The notes below the pieces were generated by a model. The model saw nothing but the letters and a program-made list of their open reading frames with translations. It had not been told where the DNA came from and did no database searches. A program made the position numbers and the translations under genes. 64,000 nt of DNA from Streblospio benedicti. Lineage: Eukaryota > Annelida > Polychaeta > Spionida > Spionidae. This document shows, in pieces, positions 1 through 11,307 of the stretch (its first letter is position 1; the number at the start of each line of letters is the position of its first letter). The stretch covers positions 48,062,491-48,126,490 of the forward strand of contig CM032660.1 in assembly GCA_019095985.1 (NCBI GenBank), written 5' to 3'.

Positions 1-1300
1 AAAATCGTTCATTTGATGATACAAGCAACAAATTTGGTATGAATATACATTAGAGGTCACTCGTTCAGTAAAATGTGCTAGCCACCAAAAATTTCAAGAT
101 GGCGGCCATTGTTTTCAAGATGGCCGCCAGAACTTACAAAAACAACCAAAACACAAAATAACCATTCATTCTTAAGTCCTTGGTTTAATTAATAGATTAA
201 TTTGACTTCCATAATGTATTGCACTGTCCATGAAGTATTTTGTTAATGCATTACTAGTAATTTCATCAATTAATTTACATAATATTTTACCAAAACGGAT
301 TATGGATGATGTGTGATGTGTGATATACGTGTTATCAACATTTTATTAGTTTGATTAAGAAAAACTAATGATTAAGTCATGGTTTACTTTCATTTTCACC
401 AAATAATGTTGAATGGCTTTAATTATAAATAATACAATGTTCTTAAAATCGATGAGCTTTGACCTGGTTTTTATTCCTATATGGAAATTGTAAAGCAGTA
501 GACGTGAAAGTTATTGGCAGTGAAGAACTTTGAATGTTGCTAGGTACCATACGATGTGCATTAAGAAACCTGATGCAGTTAACTCTTTTGCACCCTAACT
601 AATATCACAATTTATTAGTCAAACTAAAAATATTCAAACTATATACTCATGAAATATATCAAATCATTGATACAGAATCAACATATCATGGAAGACTGAG
701 TGGAGCAAATGCTGCCGTTGACAAAGAAAATGAAACATTGGTTCACTATTTAGCTTGTATCAAAGAGCACAGGATTATGCATGTTACATGAATATTTCAA
801 TTATTGTACTTTTGTTTTATGCTATCAGTGATATGCCTATACCACTTATTCCTAGATGGCTGGACAAAGTAAATAGAGCAAAGTATCATAGTAGCTACTG
901 GCTTTTATTCATTAATTTTTAAACTGGAGAGAGCAGAGAAGAAGCTCAAACCAAGCAGATCAAGTGAGAGAGATGAAGATCGTGCCAAAAGTCGCAGAGG
1001 CTCACAATTCTTTTTACTGTGCTCTCAATTTACATATCTACCACTTTCTATGGGTAATGGACTGGTCCTTTGGTAGATGTTGATGTGGCCTCATCTGCAA
1101 CCGTAGACTCATATTTGTCTGCTATAAATATTACAATGATTCATCAAGCCAACCACATCACAGCATGCAGTTTGTTCAACCTCTTGAAGAGTGCTTACAG
1201 CATACATCTGTCTAAACAGATAGACATTGTCCTTCAAAATCTGACCATGGTTCAATGGTTTGAAGCTCGTAGAAAGAAAAGTACACAGCGTGGTGTGACA
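1..1300. other. non-coding AT-rich stretch
   Basis: I see no supportable gene here. The only short motifs of note are two copies of a CAAGATGGCGGCC-type sequence (about 94-106 and 116-128), listed separately. Short ORFs after 1070 are not supported except where the GIY-YIG fragment begins. Confidence 0.5.
94..130 (+). promoter_or_regulatory. two tandem YY1-like motifs
   Basis: CAAGATGGCGGCCAT and CAAGATGGCCGCCAG lie 22 bp apart. The first matches the known YY1 core AAnATGGCGGC well and the second has one change. Such pairs are also found inside dispersed repeats, and no promoter or exon is visible next to them, so function is unproven. Confidence 0.25.
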
Positions 1301-1325
1301 TTACTAGCCCCATCTGTTAAGACTC

Positions 1326-1570
1326 CTACATTGGTGAAACAGGTCGGAACCTGGAGACTAGGTTGAAGGAACATTTAGATCCTCATAGCATCCAATCTAC
1401 TATACAGATTCACGCCAACAGTTCTGCACACAATTTCAAGGGCAAAATAGCCAAGGTCATCGGCAGAGAAGACAACCCCCACTGTCGCAAGATCGTGGAA
1501 GCCATCAAGATCTTCCAAAACAAGCCCAAGCTCAACCTCAACCGAGGCTGGAGCATCCCCCCCCCCCGAT
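1326..1570 (+). mobile_element. Penelope-like element fragment, GIY-YIG endonuclease end
   Basis: Reading from about 1329 gives YIGETGRNLETRLKEH, followed by an Asn/His-rich stretch and then CRKIVEAIKIFQNKPKLNLN. The YIG, the TGRxLxxRLxEH helix and the later EAIxI...LNxNRG segment match the GIY-YIG nuclease domain carried at the C terminus of Penelope-like retroelements. Only this terminal domain remains; no reverse transcriptase is visible upstream. The reading ends at a run of about 11 C at 1557-1567, where the frame becomes uncertain. The class assignment rests on the endonuclease motif alone, so another GIY-YIG retroelement is possible. Confidence 0.6.
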
Positions 1571-1973
1571 TTTCCTCCATCTGCTGTCTGACAATGGCTG
1601 TATTTCCGGTAGTTCTTACATAGTATCCAGCTTCAATCATTTAACGATAATCGTTGCAATCCATTCTTCATCCTCACTCTGTTTACGGTATTCAGCTTTA
1701 CAATTATCTCAATTTGTAATCACGTGTTCATTGACCAGTTTCCCCAAATCATATGAGGGTGTAATACATGTCCACGTGAATGTAGATTAACATTCGACAC
1801 AAGCACCATTTTCAAAATTGAGGTCCCGGGTCACAAAATTTTACTTTCAAAATTAACCAAATCTCAGTTAATGGCCCCAACCTTAGCCCATTAAAATTCC
1901 AATTTTTTTGCCATGTATTTGTCCTACATGTTGTGGTGGCATGTTCTCATGTCATTGATTTATACCTTAACAG

Positions 1974-2141
1974 ACAAAGACAACGCTGCTTTTGAAACGG
2001 GTGCATCTCGACCCCAAAAAGTTTTCCAATCTTCAAGACCCAACCCATCCACTTCGGACAGTACAAGTGACTCAGCTAGGTCTGACACAACTCCTGCACA
2101 GCGGGGCGGAGACTCGGCCAGTGCTCATTTTTCAAACAACG
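1974..2141 (+). CDS. exon of unrecognised gene (Ser/Thr-rich linker)
   Basis: A 168-bp open segment bounded by a good acceptor (ccttaacag) and donor (G|GTAAGG). It encodes a low-complexity Ser/Thr/Asp-rich peptide (NPSTSDSTSDSARSDTTPAQ), which looks like a disordered linker. It ends in phase 1, and the next exon at 2438 starts with the two bases that complete the codon (N-N-D-I-S-I), so the two exons join in frame. No family is recognised. Upstream exons were not found. Confidence 0.45.
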
Positions 2142-2437
2142 GTAAGGCTCATGGCTACCAACTTCATCGACATTAGAAAAGGTGCCTATACTAATTAGTA
2201 GCAATAATTTGTTGTAGATGTGATTTTCTGCATGTAAAAACTATAGAAGATGAGTTCATAGAAATGGTGATTTCCCATATAATTATTTGGATATAATGAA
2301 TGTTACGAGTGTAAGCGCTTTGAAAATGTACTCAGTAATATTTTCTCTTGGTGTGGTGTAATTACATTATCAAGTAATTTCTATAGCAAACTTACTTATT
2401 AAGACTAACTACACAATTATTAATCAAATGATTTCAG

Positions 2438-2869
2438 ATATTTCAATTCCGGTCCAGTTCGAGAAGCTTTCTTCACGCCACTTGATTACAAAATATTCAG
2501 AATATCTGATTGGCGTGAATGAGAATTATGTGCTGGAGGCGTTGGAGAATGACGGACGTTTGAAGAAACGTGACTTATCCAATGACCAGATCCTGTTTTC
2601 TGTACCTTTACCTGATGGTGTCTCGGCTGGCTGCAGAAAGTTCCTCGGTCCACAAGGTGAGATGGTCCTGTGGCAGGAAGAGCAAACAAAGGGATTCTTC
2701 AGAAAAAAAAACTGTAAAACCACGGACCACCTACATTCTTGACAGCAAAGGAAGTTTAAGAGGGGAATATCTAGTGGAGGATACGCCGATAGCAGTCATC
2801 AGCAGAGGTGCTGTGTATGTACATGATGAGGTCAATCTTATGGTGAGGTCCCTGGCAGATCACTCACAG
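2438..2869 (+). CDS. exon of unrecognised gene, beta-propeller-like
   Basis: The exon has an acceptor at atttcag|ATATTT and a donor at CACAG|GTGGGT. Its translation begins DISIPVQFEKLSSRHLITKY and shows short, regularly spaced beta-type segments such as YSEYLIGVNENYVLEAL and ILDSKGSLRGEYL. This resembles the repeating blades of C-terminal propellers in invertebrate TRIM-type proteins, but I cannot name a family. The reading frame shifts once at a run of nine A near 2706-2714. With eight A the exon would be open throughout and end in phase 0, matching the next exon at 4266. The shift therefore looks like a homopolymer error or a recent mutation. Confidence 0.5.
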
Positions 2870-3480
2870 GTGGGTGCTACATATTAGCCATTCACTTGTT
2901 AATCACTTGCGACACAAGCTGAAACATATACAGTGACCATACCACGCTCATCTGTGGATATAGTGTGTTGGAAATAAAATATTTTTAATCTTAATTATTT
3001 TAGAAAGAAACTCATCGTGTAATTATTGATGGTGTTTATCATTGGCATTGAAAATTAATATGAATGTTATCAGTTATTATACATATGCATTGTTGGTGTT
3101 TTCAGTTTATCACAATCAGACTAATGGGATTATCTCAATGAGCACCACGAAAAGTATTTATTTAATTTATGTGTCAAGCCACACCCATCAGCTATGACAC
3201 TTTCATAAAGGTTGAATAAGTATTTATTGTGAATTATGTGCAGGTTAAATTATCTAGGAGATGAAATTGGTGGTGGGATACAGCATTTTAAAATCATTAT
3301 TTCTAATTGTGTTTATTATCCTTAAATATTAATCCACTTACATTAACATACACTACCCTACTTCTCTCATTAATATAAGCCTATGTACAACGAGCTGTGC
3401 TGACATTTTGGCAGTGCATTTTTCTCCGGGGGGTCTGGGTCAGTTTGAAAATGACACTATTTTTGGGAAAAGGTAATCCA
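2870..3480. other. intron sequence, no feature seen
   Basis: AT-rich sequence between two exons of the unrecognised plus-strand gene. No ORF, RNA gene or repeat was recognised. Confidence 0.4.
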
Positions 3481-3487
3481 CAATAAA

Positions 3488-3710
3488 CCAATACCTGAGA
3501 AAAATCTGACATACTTAGTAATATACCAATATCTGACAGAAATGTGACACAATATACCAATATCTAACAAAAATGTGACATAATATGCCAACATGTGACA
3601 AAAATATGACATAACATATCAATATCTGAAAAAAAAGTATGACAAATATACTAAAAACGTGAAAAAGACATCCAGAAATAAACCAAAAATGTGAAAAAAG
3701 ACACAAAATG
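3488..3710 (+). repeat. 31-bp minisatellite, about six degenerate units
   Basis: The unit is roughly CCAATATCTGACAAAAATGT followed by GACATAATATA. It repeats at about 31-bp spacing from 3488, with growing divergence toward 3700. It lies inside an intron of the unrecognised plus-strand gene. Units are directly adjacent without spacers, so this is a tandem minisatellite. Confidence 0.75.
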
Positions 3711-4265
3711 TCGGGTCACATCTGTACTCACCACGATAATTTGAGACACCCCCTCCCCTCCCCCAGGGCATTTTCAGTGTCCAAGGGGTTTACGGCATGT
3801 AATGACGTAAGAGTGCAGTGCTGCATCAGTACAGTCTACTTAGTACTGACGGTCAGGCCACTGCTGGATTGCATTAAAAACTGCTTTTGCCATGCATTCA
3901 CTTTACTAGACAGTGGACACGCACTTATTCCCATCGTGTTGCTAGCAGTAGAGAGGCTGTAGAGAAGCAGTACTGCCGGTTATGCCCTGGGCTTAATATA
4001 TGGATAGAATCCACATCTACTATATCTACGTGTGTATTTAGAATCCAAGCGGCAGAGTAGGCATTTTCTATATAGGAACATAAAGGCACTGTCCTCAATA
4101 ATTTCGAGGAGTGTTTTGACAAGCATGATGACAAAACATCACCCATTTCTTTATTACACAAACCCAAATCCCAAACTGTAATGCACACAAGTATCTTGAA
4201 CTTGATCGGGTAAAAGCAAAATTTATATTATTTTTCACAATTCATATTGCATATTTCTATAACAG

Positions 4266-4370
4266 GTGTTGACGCTGGAGTGTGGTGACAAGTTTGCATC
4301 TATATGTGAGGAGCCGACCACGGGGAAGCTGGCGGTGATTTGTGGGGCAACAAACACCTCCTTCGCTTGT
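4266..4370 (+). CDS. exon of unrecognised gene, cut by a LINE
   Basis: A good acceptor (tttctataacag) is followed by an open frame in the right phase: VLTLECGDKFASICEEPTTG, then KLAVICGATNT. This continues the beta-rich protein of exon 2438-2869. The frame then runs into the truncated 3' end of a minus-strand LINE at about 4360-4375 without a recognisable donor. The gene is therefore interrupted here, or the remaining exons lie beyond the LINE and were lost. Confidence 0.45.
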
Positions 4371-6720
4371 ACAACTGTTTTTAATTGCTTAACGGAGAGG
4401 TATTTTTTAATTCTGCTGATTCTGTATAAGTTAAACCAAGCACCCTTACAAGTTGTTGCTACCTGCTTATCTAACTTAAGATGTTGATCTATTTTGGCAC
4501 CAATGTTTTTTACACACGATGAAGCAGCAACTTTAGTATCTCCCACAGTTACTGCTGTTGTTTTTATTTGCGTAAGATGATAGATGAAAATCTACTCCAT
4601 GCTTTGTAAATATCTCTGCAACTGGGGAGCAGTAGTCACCAAAGAGACTTGGTCCAAGAGCTGAGCCTTGGGGCACATTACACTCCAGTAATTGCTCCTT
4701 GGATTAACACCCTTGAACCATGACAAACTGTCTCCTGTTTTCCAAATATGATGATACCCAGCTGAGTGTGGAGGATCGTATTCCAAAGCGATCTGATAGT
4801 CTCTTTAGAAGCACATTATGGTCAACCGTATCAAATGCAGCACTCATATCTAACAGAACCAAAAAGACACACTTTCCAGTATCTATTGCTCGTAGGATAT
4901 CATTTTCAATGCGGACTAAGGCTGTTTCTGTAGAGTGGCCTTCACGGTAAGCAGACTGCATCTTAACATAGAGACTATTTTTATTTTTATGATCTACCAG
5001 CCGCTTACTAGCAACTCTCTCAAGGGTCTTAGAGACAAATGGCAGCGTAGATACTGGTCGGAGATTCTTGAAAACCTCAGGATCAAGAAGCAGCTTTTTC
5101 AGCAGTGGGATGACAGCAGCAATTTTATAACAGGCTGGCACTTTAGCATTTTTTCAAATGAAAGGTTTATGATTCTTGTTATAATTGGGAGAAGGGCAGG
5201 TAAGCATTGTTTCAAAATACTTGTTGGCAACGGGTCAAGGCAGCATGTTTTTGATGAAGATTTCATGATAATCTTTCTTACTTCATCCTCAGTTGTGGGG
5301 TCTATAAAAGGAGGTAAGATAACCTGTTTCATCTACCAGACAATTTTTCAATATCGTGATAGTTACCCACTTGTGTCTGGATGTTTTCAAGGTGAGTTCT
5401 AATTTTCTTTAATTTTGAGGTTTAGCTACTGGGATGTTAAAGGTTATATTAAAGTGATCCGAAAGAAGTGTGTCAATTACTTTGAAATTACCAAGTGATT
5501 GATGATCACGTGATATAACCAGATCTAACATGTTACCACTGCGATGAGTAGCCTGGTTGACATGTTGTGTCAAACCAAAAGAGTCAATCAGTTGTGAGAA
5601 TGACTTTGTCTGTTGGCAATCCTTTTTGTTCATGTGTATATTAAAATCACCCAGAATTAGGAGGTTTGAGGCAATAAGAGATACATTTTCAAGCAAACAT
5701 TGGATCTCAGACAAAAATGTACTAAATTTGAGGCCGCTAAATTTGAGGCGATAAATGGTAACCAGAGTAAATCTCCTAGATTTCACTGAAAGTGTCACAA
5801 CTTGATGTTCAAAGGAGGAGTAGACATCACTTGATTCTTTCTTCATCTTAAAGCTGTCTCTGTAGATTAGGCCAACACCTCCACCTCTTTTACCCTGTCG
5901 TGGAGTGTGCACCATTGAATACCCAGGTGGGGTAATATTGCCACTTGTTATGACATCATCCTGCCGAAGCCAGGTTTCTGTTATTACAATAACATCAGTT
6001 TCATTTTCAACAATATAGTCACGGATTGATGTAGTCTTATTTCCTATTGATCGAGCATTAATGAGAGCAATGTCCAGTGGAGTGGTATTGTTCAGTGTTA
6101 CGTCAACAATGCATCTGATTCGATCACGCTGGTCGTGACTATTTTCAACACCACCACTCCTTTTCTTTATGATGGTAGGAATGGGTAGATTTCCCTGATC
6201 GCGAGAGTCCATTGATGGCCATTGTGGGTTGAAACAGTTCACAAGGTCACTTGATTTTCTGCTGTGGCTCTGCCTCTGATGAACAGACCTCATTATTGGT
6301 TGATTTTCATGATCAGCAGATTCATTGGTAATTATTGAAGGTGGTGGTTGTTCATCACGGCTGGTGACGATGGAATTGATGGCATTGATGGTGATGTCAT
6401 CACAGGTAGGAATGGTGATGATGTTACTCTTGGTGGAGAACTGGTTGGGTGTGATTGCTGGCCACTCATCTCTCCCACTGATGATAGTGTTGATGCTGCG
6501 CTGGACATTTCTGCCAGCGCGCCTCCCTCTGATGGTTGTAGGAGCTTTGTTCAGTTTCAGTGCTTTGACATACGACCATGTTGAAGATTGCAGGTGTGGA
6601 ATACTCTGTAAACAATCTCTAATACTGATCAAGTATTCACTTGAGTATCCCACGAGTCTTGTATCAAAACATTCAAAAAAACGAATTTTTCATTTCGTTT
6701 GTCACTGCAAATAGATCTAT
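4370..6720 (-). mobile_element. CR1/L2-like LINE, endonuclease plus reverse transcriptase, 3'-truncated
   Basis: On the minus strand, 6653-5409 encodes an AP-endonuclease with the expected order of motifs: IALINARSIGNK, VIVITETWL, GKRGGGVGLIYR, LLILGDFNIH and LLSDHFNITF. The reverse transcriptase follows in broken frames from about 5330 to 4370: FKNLRPVSTLPFVSK, SAYREGHSTETAL, FLVLLDMSAAFDTVDH, then the C-terminal GAKIDQHLKLDKQV and QLKTVVQA segments. These are hallmarks of the CR1/L2 group of Jockey-superfamily non-LTR elements. The RT part has several frame changes and lacks the catalytic FADD-containing stretch in one clear frame. The 3' end stops abruptly inside a host exon. Confidence 0.85.
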
Positions 6721-6735
6721 CCACAAGCAACAAAA

Positions 6736-7022
6736 TATCCACATAAATTGACTCTCTATGGTATCTACCTCAATTAACAAGACTTAAAACAGTTGATCCA
6801 CTGAATCCATGATACTTCATGTACACTTTAGCACAAATTGCATGCGTCAATTGGCATTACTTTGTTACATTCGAGGGCATATCCACATAAATTGACTCTA
6901 TGGTATCTACCTCAATTAACAAGACTTAAAACAGTTGATCCACTGAATCCATGATACTTCATGTACACTTTAGCACAAATTGCATGCGTCAATTGGCATT
7001 ACTTTGTTACATTCGAGGGCAT
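6736..7022 (-). repeat. 144-bp tandem duplication upstream of the LINE
   Basis: Two nearly identical units start at 6736 and 6880 (TATCCACATAAATTGACTCT). The second is 2 bp shorter because one CT is missing. They sit directly upstream, in LINE sense, of the endonuclease ORF. They may be 5'-UTR monomers of that LINE, or an independent duplication; the sequence does not decide between these. Confidence 0.8.
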
Positions 7023-7369
7023 ACATTGTATATTGTACATGTGTAGTAATTTTAATAATTGGTTTAAGTGTAGGACATTTTGTGTGCATTATGACAATAA
7101 TAAAAAATATTAAGTAAGGGCTTTTGGTTCCTTACTTGGGTCATTTTTTGTAAAATTAAACTAATTACAATAGAAAAATGCATGCACAGAATGGATAGTG
7201 TCAATTTTATGTGAATACATCTTTTATTACAAAATGAAATAGTCACACAAGAAGAGATTTAGGTGAGTAAATACTGATATCAAGATATTCAAAGATTGAA
7301 TGCCAAGCTTATGTACATTTTCATAAAATTTACAAATGTGGATGAAGTGGGTGTTATGCAATGTTATGC

Positions 7370-10300
7370 AAGATGGATGCATTGAACAGAAATGTTAACC
7401 ATAAATCTGAAATTCCAAGCACCAGTAATTCATTGAAAGCATGTGTTCCAAATCAGGAAAAGCATACTGATAAATGTGCAAGAAGATTACCCAAGGACAT
7501 TAAAGTATCCACAGTAAATTCATCAAATGCAGTGACAATTGCTAATACAGAGCATAAACAACCAAGCAAGCTACGTCAAATGGATGAGAAAAAAAGAGTA
7601 GACAAATTTGCATCAGTTGGTCGTGATGAAAAATTTGTTGATGAATCTTTATCTTCTAGTCAAACTGTTAAAAAGGTTGGTGACAGTGGTTACACTTCAC
7701 ATAATCAATCATCTCTGGAAGTAAATCAATATTCGTCTTCACAACCAACCCTAGCAAAACCAACCAATGCTCCATCATTGGCAACTAGACAGAAGACCTT
7801 GCTCGATACACCAACTAAGCGATCAAGAATGTGTGTTTCGGCAACAACTAAAAAGCTATCCATTTCAAAAACGAATTCAGGTGATGGTGTTTTCGATAAT
7901 GGTGAGTTGGATGTAATTAGAAATCAAGCTGCAAATGAGAGTGTGCCATGTAGTCCTCTCTCTCAAACTTTTCCAAGTAATACCTTGAAAAGATTAACGC
8001 CTTCAGGAATCTCTACAACACTAAAAAGACTTAGACGATCTCGAGTTTCAAAAGGATCTCCTAGTTCTGTAAAATCTCACAACATTAGAAAATTCTACAA
8101 CGCAACAAATTCAAAAACAGAAGTTGTGGATAAAACAAAGAAAGTGATTAATAATGACATTCAGGATGTCAATCAAAATGGTATTGCTTGTTTTTCCTGT
8201 TTCAAAAGTCAAACAGATGATAATGCAAATGGGAGGAATGTTGAATGCGACAAACACAAAAGCAGACAAGAGACATTGTGAAAGTATACTAGAAGAAAAT
8301 TCCGTCAAAAAGAGAAAGCAATGCCTGACTCCAAATGGGGCAGCATCCAGCTCTACTTTAATGAGAAAGCATTTATCTCCAGTAGTTAAGTTGATTCGAC
8401 TGTCATCCAATGAAATTCAAAAGGCTGTCAAAAGCAGCAAGAGACATTATGAAAGTATACTAGAAGAAAATTCCGTCAAAAAGAGAAAGCAATGCCTGAC
8501 TTCAAATGGGGCAGCATCCAGCTCTACTTTAATGAGAAAGCATTTATCTGCAGTAGTTAATAAGACTGTCATCCAATGAAATTCAAAAAGACCATCAAAA
8601 AGCAAGAGACATTATGAAAGTATACTAGAAGAAAAAAAAGAGAAGGCAATGCCTGACTCCAAATGGGGCAGCATCCAGCTCTACTTTAATGAGAAAGCAT
8701 TTATCTCCAGTAGTTAAGTTGATTCGACTGTCATCCAATGAAATTCAAAAGGCTGTCAAAGGGGAAGATAATGAAAATACAACGTTATGTCGAAAGGCTC
8801 CTGATACTTTCTCATCATCAAAAGCGAATGAAGATGATCCAGCTGCAGTGAATAAGACGTCAAGAAAAAAGACCATCCGAAACCTGAGTAAGGCGATGTC
8901 ACTGTACAAACTGAATGCCTTGTCAGAAGCTAATTCTGCTGCTCCCGTTGTACCCAGTCTTACTGAGGGCACTCTAAATGAAAAACCTTGCAGTAAAAAT
9001 GACTCACAACCAATTTTTACTGAAATAGTTAAAAAGTCAAATCAGAAAGTCAATCTTCAAGTCAGTTTACAAATTCTTTAAGTCAATTTTCTGAGTGTTC
9101 AATGGATAGTATTGATGACAGTCACTGGACGACAATTAGTGTGAAAGACGCTATCAGAAAGTTGAAGAAAGTGGGCCTCAAGTCTTTGGATCCCCTGTGG
9201 TCCCCTGTGTGCTATCGACAACAGCCTTTACAACTTTGGGAACAACGTTTGAAGAATGAAACCAAACCCAGCTATGAGATGTCGCTGCCATATACAAATC
9301 TTTTCAACGCATGTTTTGAAGAAGAAAAGTATCTAGCAGCGTTGGATATTCTAGAGTCAAGCTTATCATCTCAGCGTTACCCTAGATCTATAACTGTCAG
9401 GAACGTTCTGATGGAAATTGTGATGAAAGGAGACAGCCCATCCACGTCACAGAGAGCGGCCGACATTTTACACAGTATTCTGGACGTGCATCCCCCTCAC
9501 AAACCAGCCTTGGTCCAGATGTATGCTGCGGTTCTACGCCAACCTGAGCAGGAACCACACTGTGGTCATGAATGGGAGTTTATAAGCCAAATCATTAGTG
9601 GTTGTTTACAATCTGAAGATCTTGAAACACAGAGGAAGAACAGGCTCGCTTTGCAATTCGTTGTGGCAATCTTTGAATCTGATTTCCATATTTATATGGC
9701 ATACATCAAACAATATCAGCGACACCGTGACAAGTTGCAAAAAGACAAAGCCGTGCCTCTTTGCTCAACTTATTTGGTCGATGGGCACATTATCTATGGG
9801 CTGTATGAACAACAGATGTAACGAGCTTTTTAACTTTCTCATGGAAGCCATTCAGTTGAAGCCTTTTTGTATGAACCTCGTAGAAATGCTGCAGTCACTT
9901 ATTGGTATCTTGGGAGAAAGTAGTCTGCATGCAGACAACATGTTCATGCCGGTTGCTGGCTCTCATTTACCGCAGAAAGCGAAATTGTTGACCAAAGAAC
10001 TTGCCTGCCGGGTCTCACGTAACTTATCCGAAGACAATGAGAATTTAGCTACATTGTTGAAATCAACAAGTCTTCCGTGGATGACCATTGTCATATCAGA
10101 GACCCTTCTGGACTTCTACATTGACCACCTAGCGCCACCTCGGTATCAGGACTTGAGTATGCCTCCATCAATGATGAAAATTGTGTCGCGATATTTTTAT
10201 CTACTTCCTCTTTCGGAATCAGAAATTGCCACGCCACAAAAGCTGCAAGGAAGCCGATATCCTGGGACACCACAAAAATGTTTGCCAAATGGCAGTCCTT

Positions 10301-11307
10301 TGAAAGTTCATAGCAGCCCCTCTGTTAAGGTGGGCATAAATGACAAGGCTTTAAAGAAAAAAATGACAGAAGTTAACAAAACGAACAAGTATGGAGAAAC
10401 ACCCTTACATGTTGCTTGTAAAAAAAACAATGTCATGAAAGTCCAAGAACTCTTACAAATACCAGGAATAAATGTCAATAAGGGTGACAATTTTGAATGG
10501 ACTCCATTACATGAGGCTTGTTATCATGGCAACTTGGACTGTGTTCGCCTTTTATTGGATTACAGACCTCCTCGAACGATATCAGCTTATTTCAAGCAAG
10601 CCGAAGAACTACAGAAACGAGTGGATATTTTAGCGGCTAGTGCAGATGGCACTACAGCTCTACATGATGCTGTACAGAACAATGCAGTTGAAGTTGTGCG
10701 TGTGTTGATGACATATGGAGGCAATAAATTGCTAACGGTAAAAGATGTACATGGGAAAACTGCTGTTGACTACATGAGCGAACAAAATGAAGCCATAAAG
10801 GAAGCACTGCAAGGATCAGTAGATGACACAAGACTTGAAGCAAAAGATTGTGTTTTAAATGACTCCCTGATGTCAGATTCCCAGTCGAATATATTGCCAA
10901 AAAGTTCAATTACTCTACCTCCTGAAGAAGAATACAGAAAGATATTGGGGCAAGACCAGAAAAAATGTGTGCCTCAAAATCATTGCTCCAAGTACATTAC
11001 TCTGGTCTGTGCTCTACTGCTGAACTACATCAAACTTCACAAGATAAAAAACATTTATTTGCTCATAGATGATGATGAAGATGAAATCAGTTTCAATCTA
11101 AACCAAGGTCCTATACAGTCTAGAATTAAAGTTTCCGATGATGAATGTAGTGCAATTTCTGAGGATTTGAAAGTATTCAGATCTTTAAAGCAACATATAA
11201 CAGGCTTCGTCAGACATTTAAGGAGAATTTCAAACAAAGCGGATCATGATGGTTTAAAAGAAAAAGAATCGCATTTAAGATGCATTGGATATATAAGTGA
11301 AGAATAG
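7370..11307 (+). pseudogene. SLF1: intronless retrocopy of SLF1 (5'-truncated, degraded)
   Basis: This stretch is co-linear with spliced exons 3 to 16 of the SLF1 locus at 48529-60578 and has no introns; every junction coincides with a predicted splice site there. It begins inside exon 3, so the BRCT-coding exons are absent, as expected for a 5'-truncated retrocopy. It holds the Ser/Lys-rich linker (7361-8281), a triplicated exon 3-4 junction segment (8258-8760), the helical repeat region (9102-9821) and ankyrin repeats (YGETPLHVACKKNN, EWTPLHEACYHGNLD, DGTTALHDAVQNNA) ending at a stop at 11305-11307. Frame changes occur near 8262, in the third repeat unit, near 9030 (one A lost from a run) and near 9737 (one A gained). 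The last ~490 codons are open. SLF1 in vertebrates links RAD18 and SLF2 to the SMC5-SMC6 complex at DNA damage. Confidence 0.9.
8258..8760 (+). repeat. triplicated ~170-bp unit inside the SLF1 retrocopy
   Basis: A unit starting AGCAAGAGACATTATGAAAG and ending in the segment encoding SSNEIQKAVK occurs three times (about 8258-8432, 8433-8602, 8603-8760). Each copy contains the joined exon 3 / exon 4 sequence (AATGGGG followed by CAGCATCC), so the triplication arose in spliced cDNA or after insertion, not in the intron-bearing gene. The first two units stay in one frame; the second and third carry small deletions. Confidence 0.85.

Noticed and set aside
3488-3710. CRISPR-like regular repeats
   Set aside because: Units are degenerate and contiguous without unique spacers, and the DNA is eukaryotic; it is a minisatellite.
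7370-11307. A functional second SLF1 gene
   Set aside because: Several frame changes and absence of the BRCT part argue against it, although the 3' ORF is still open.
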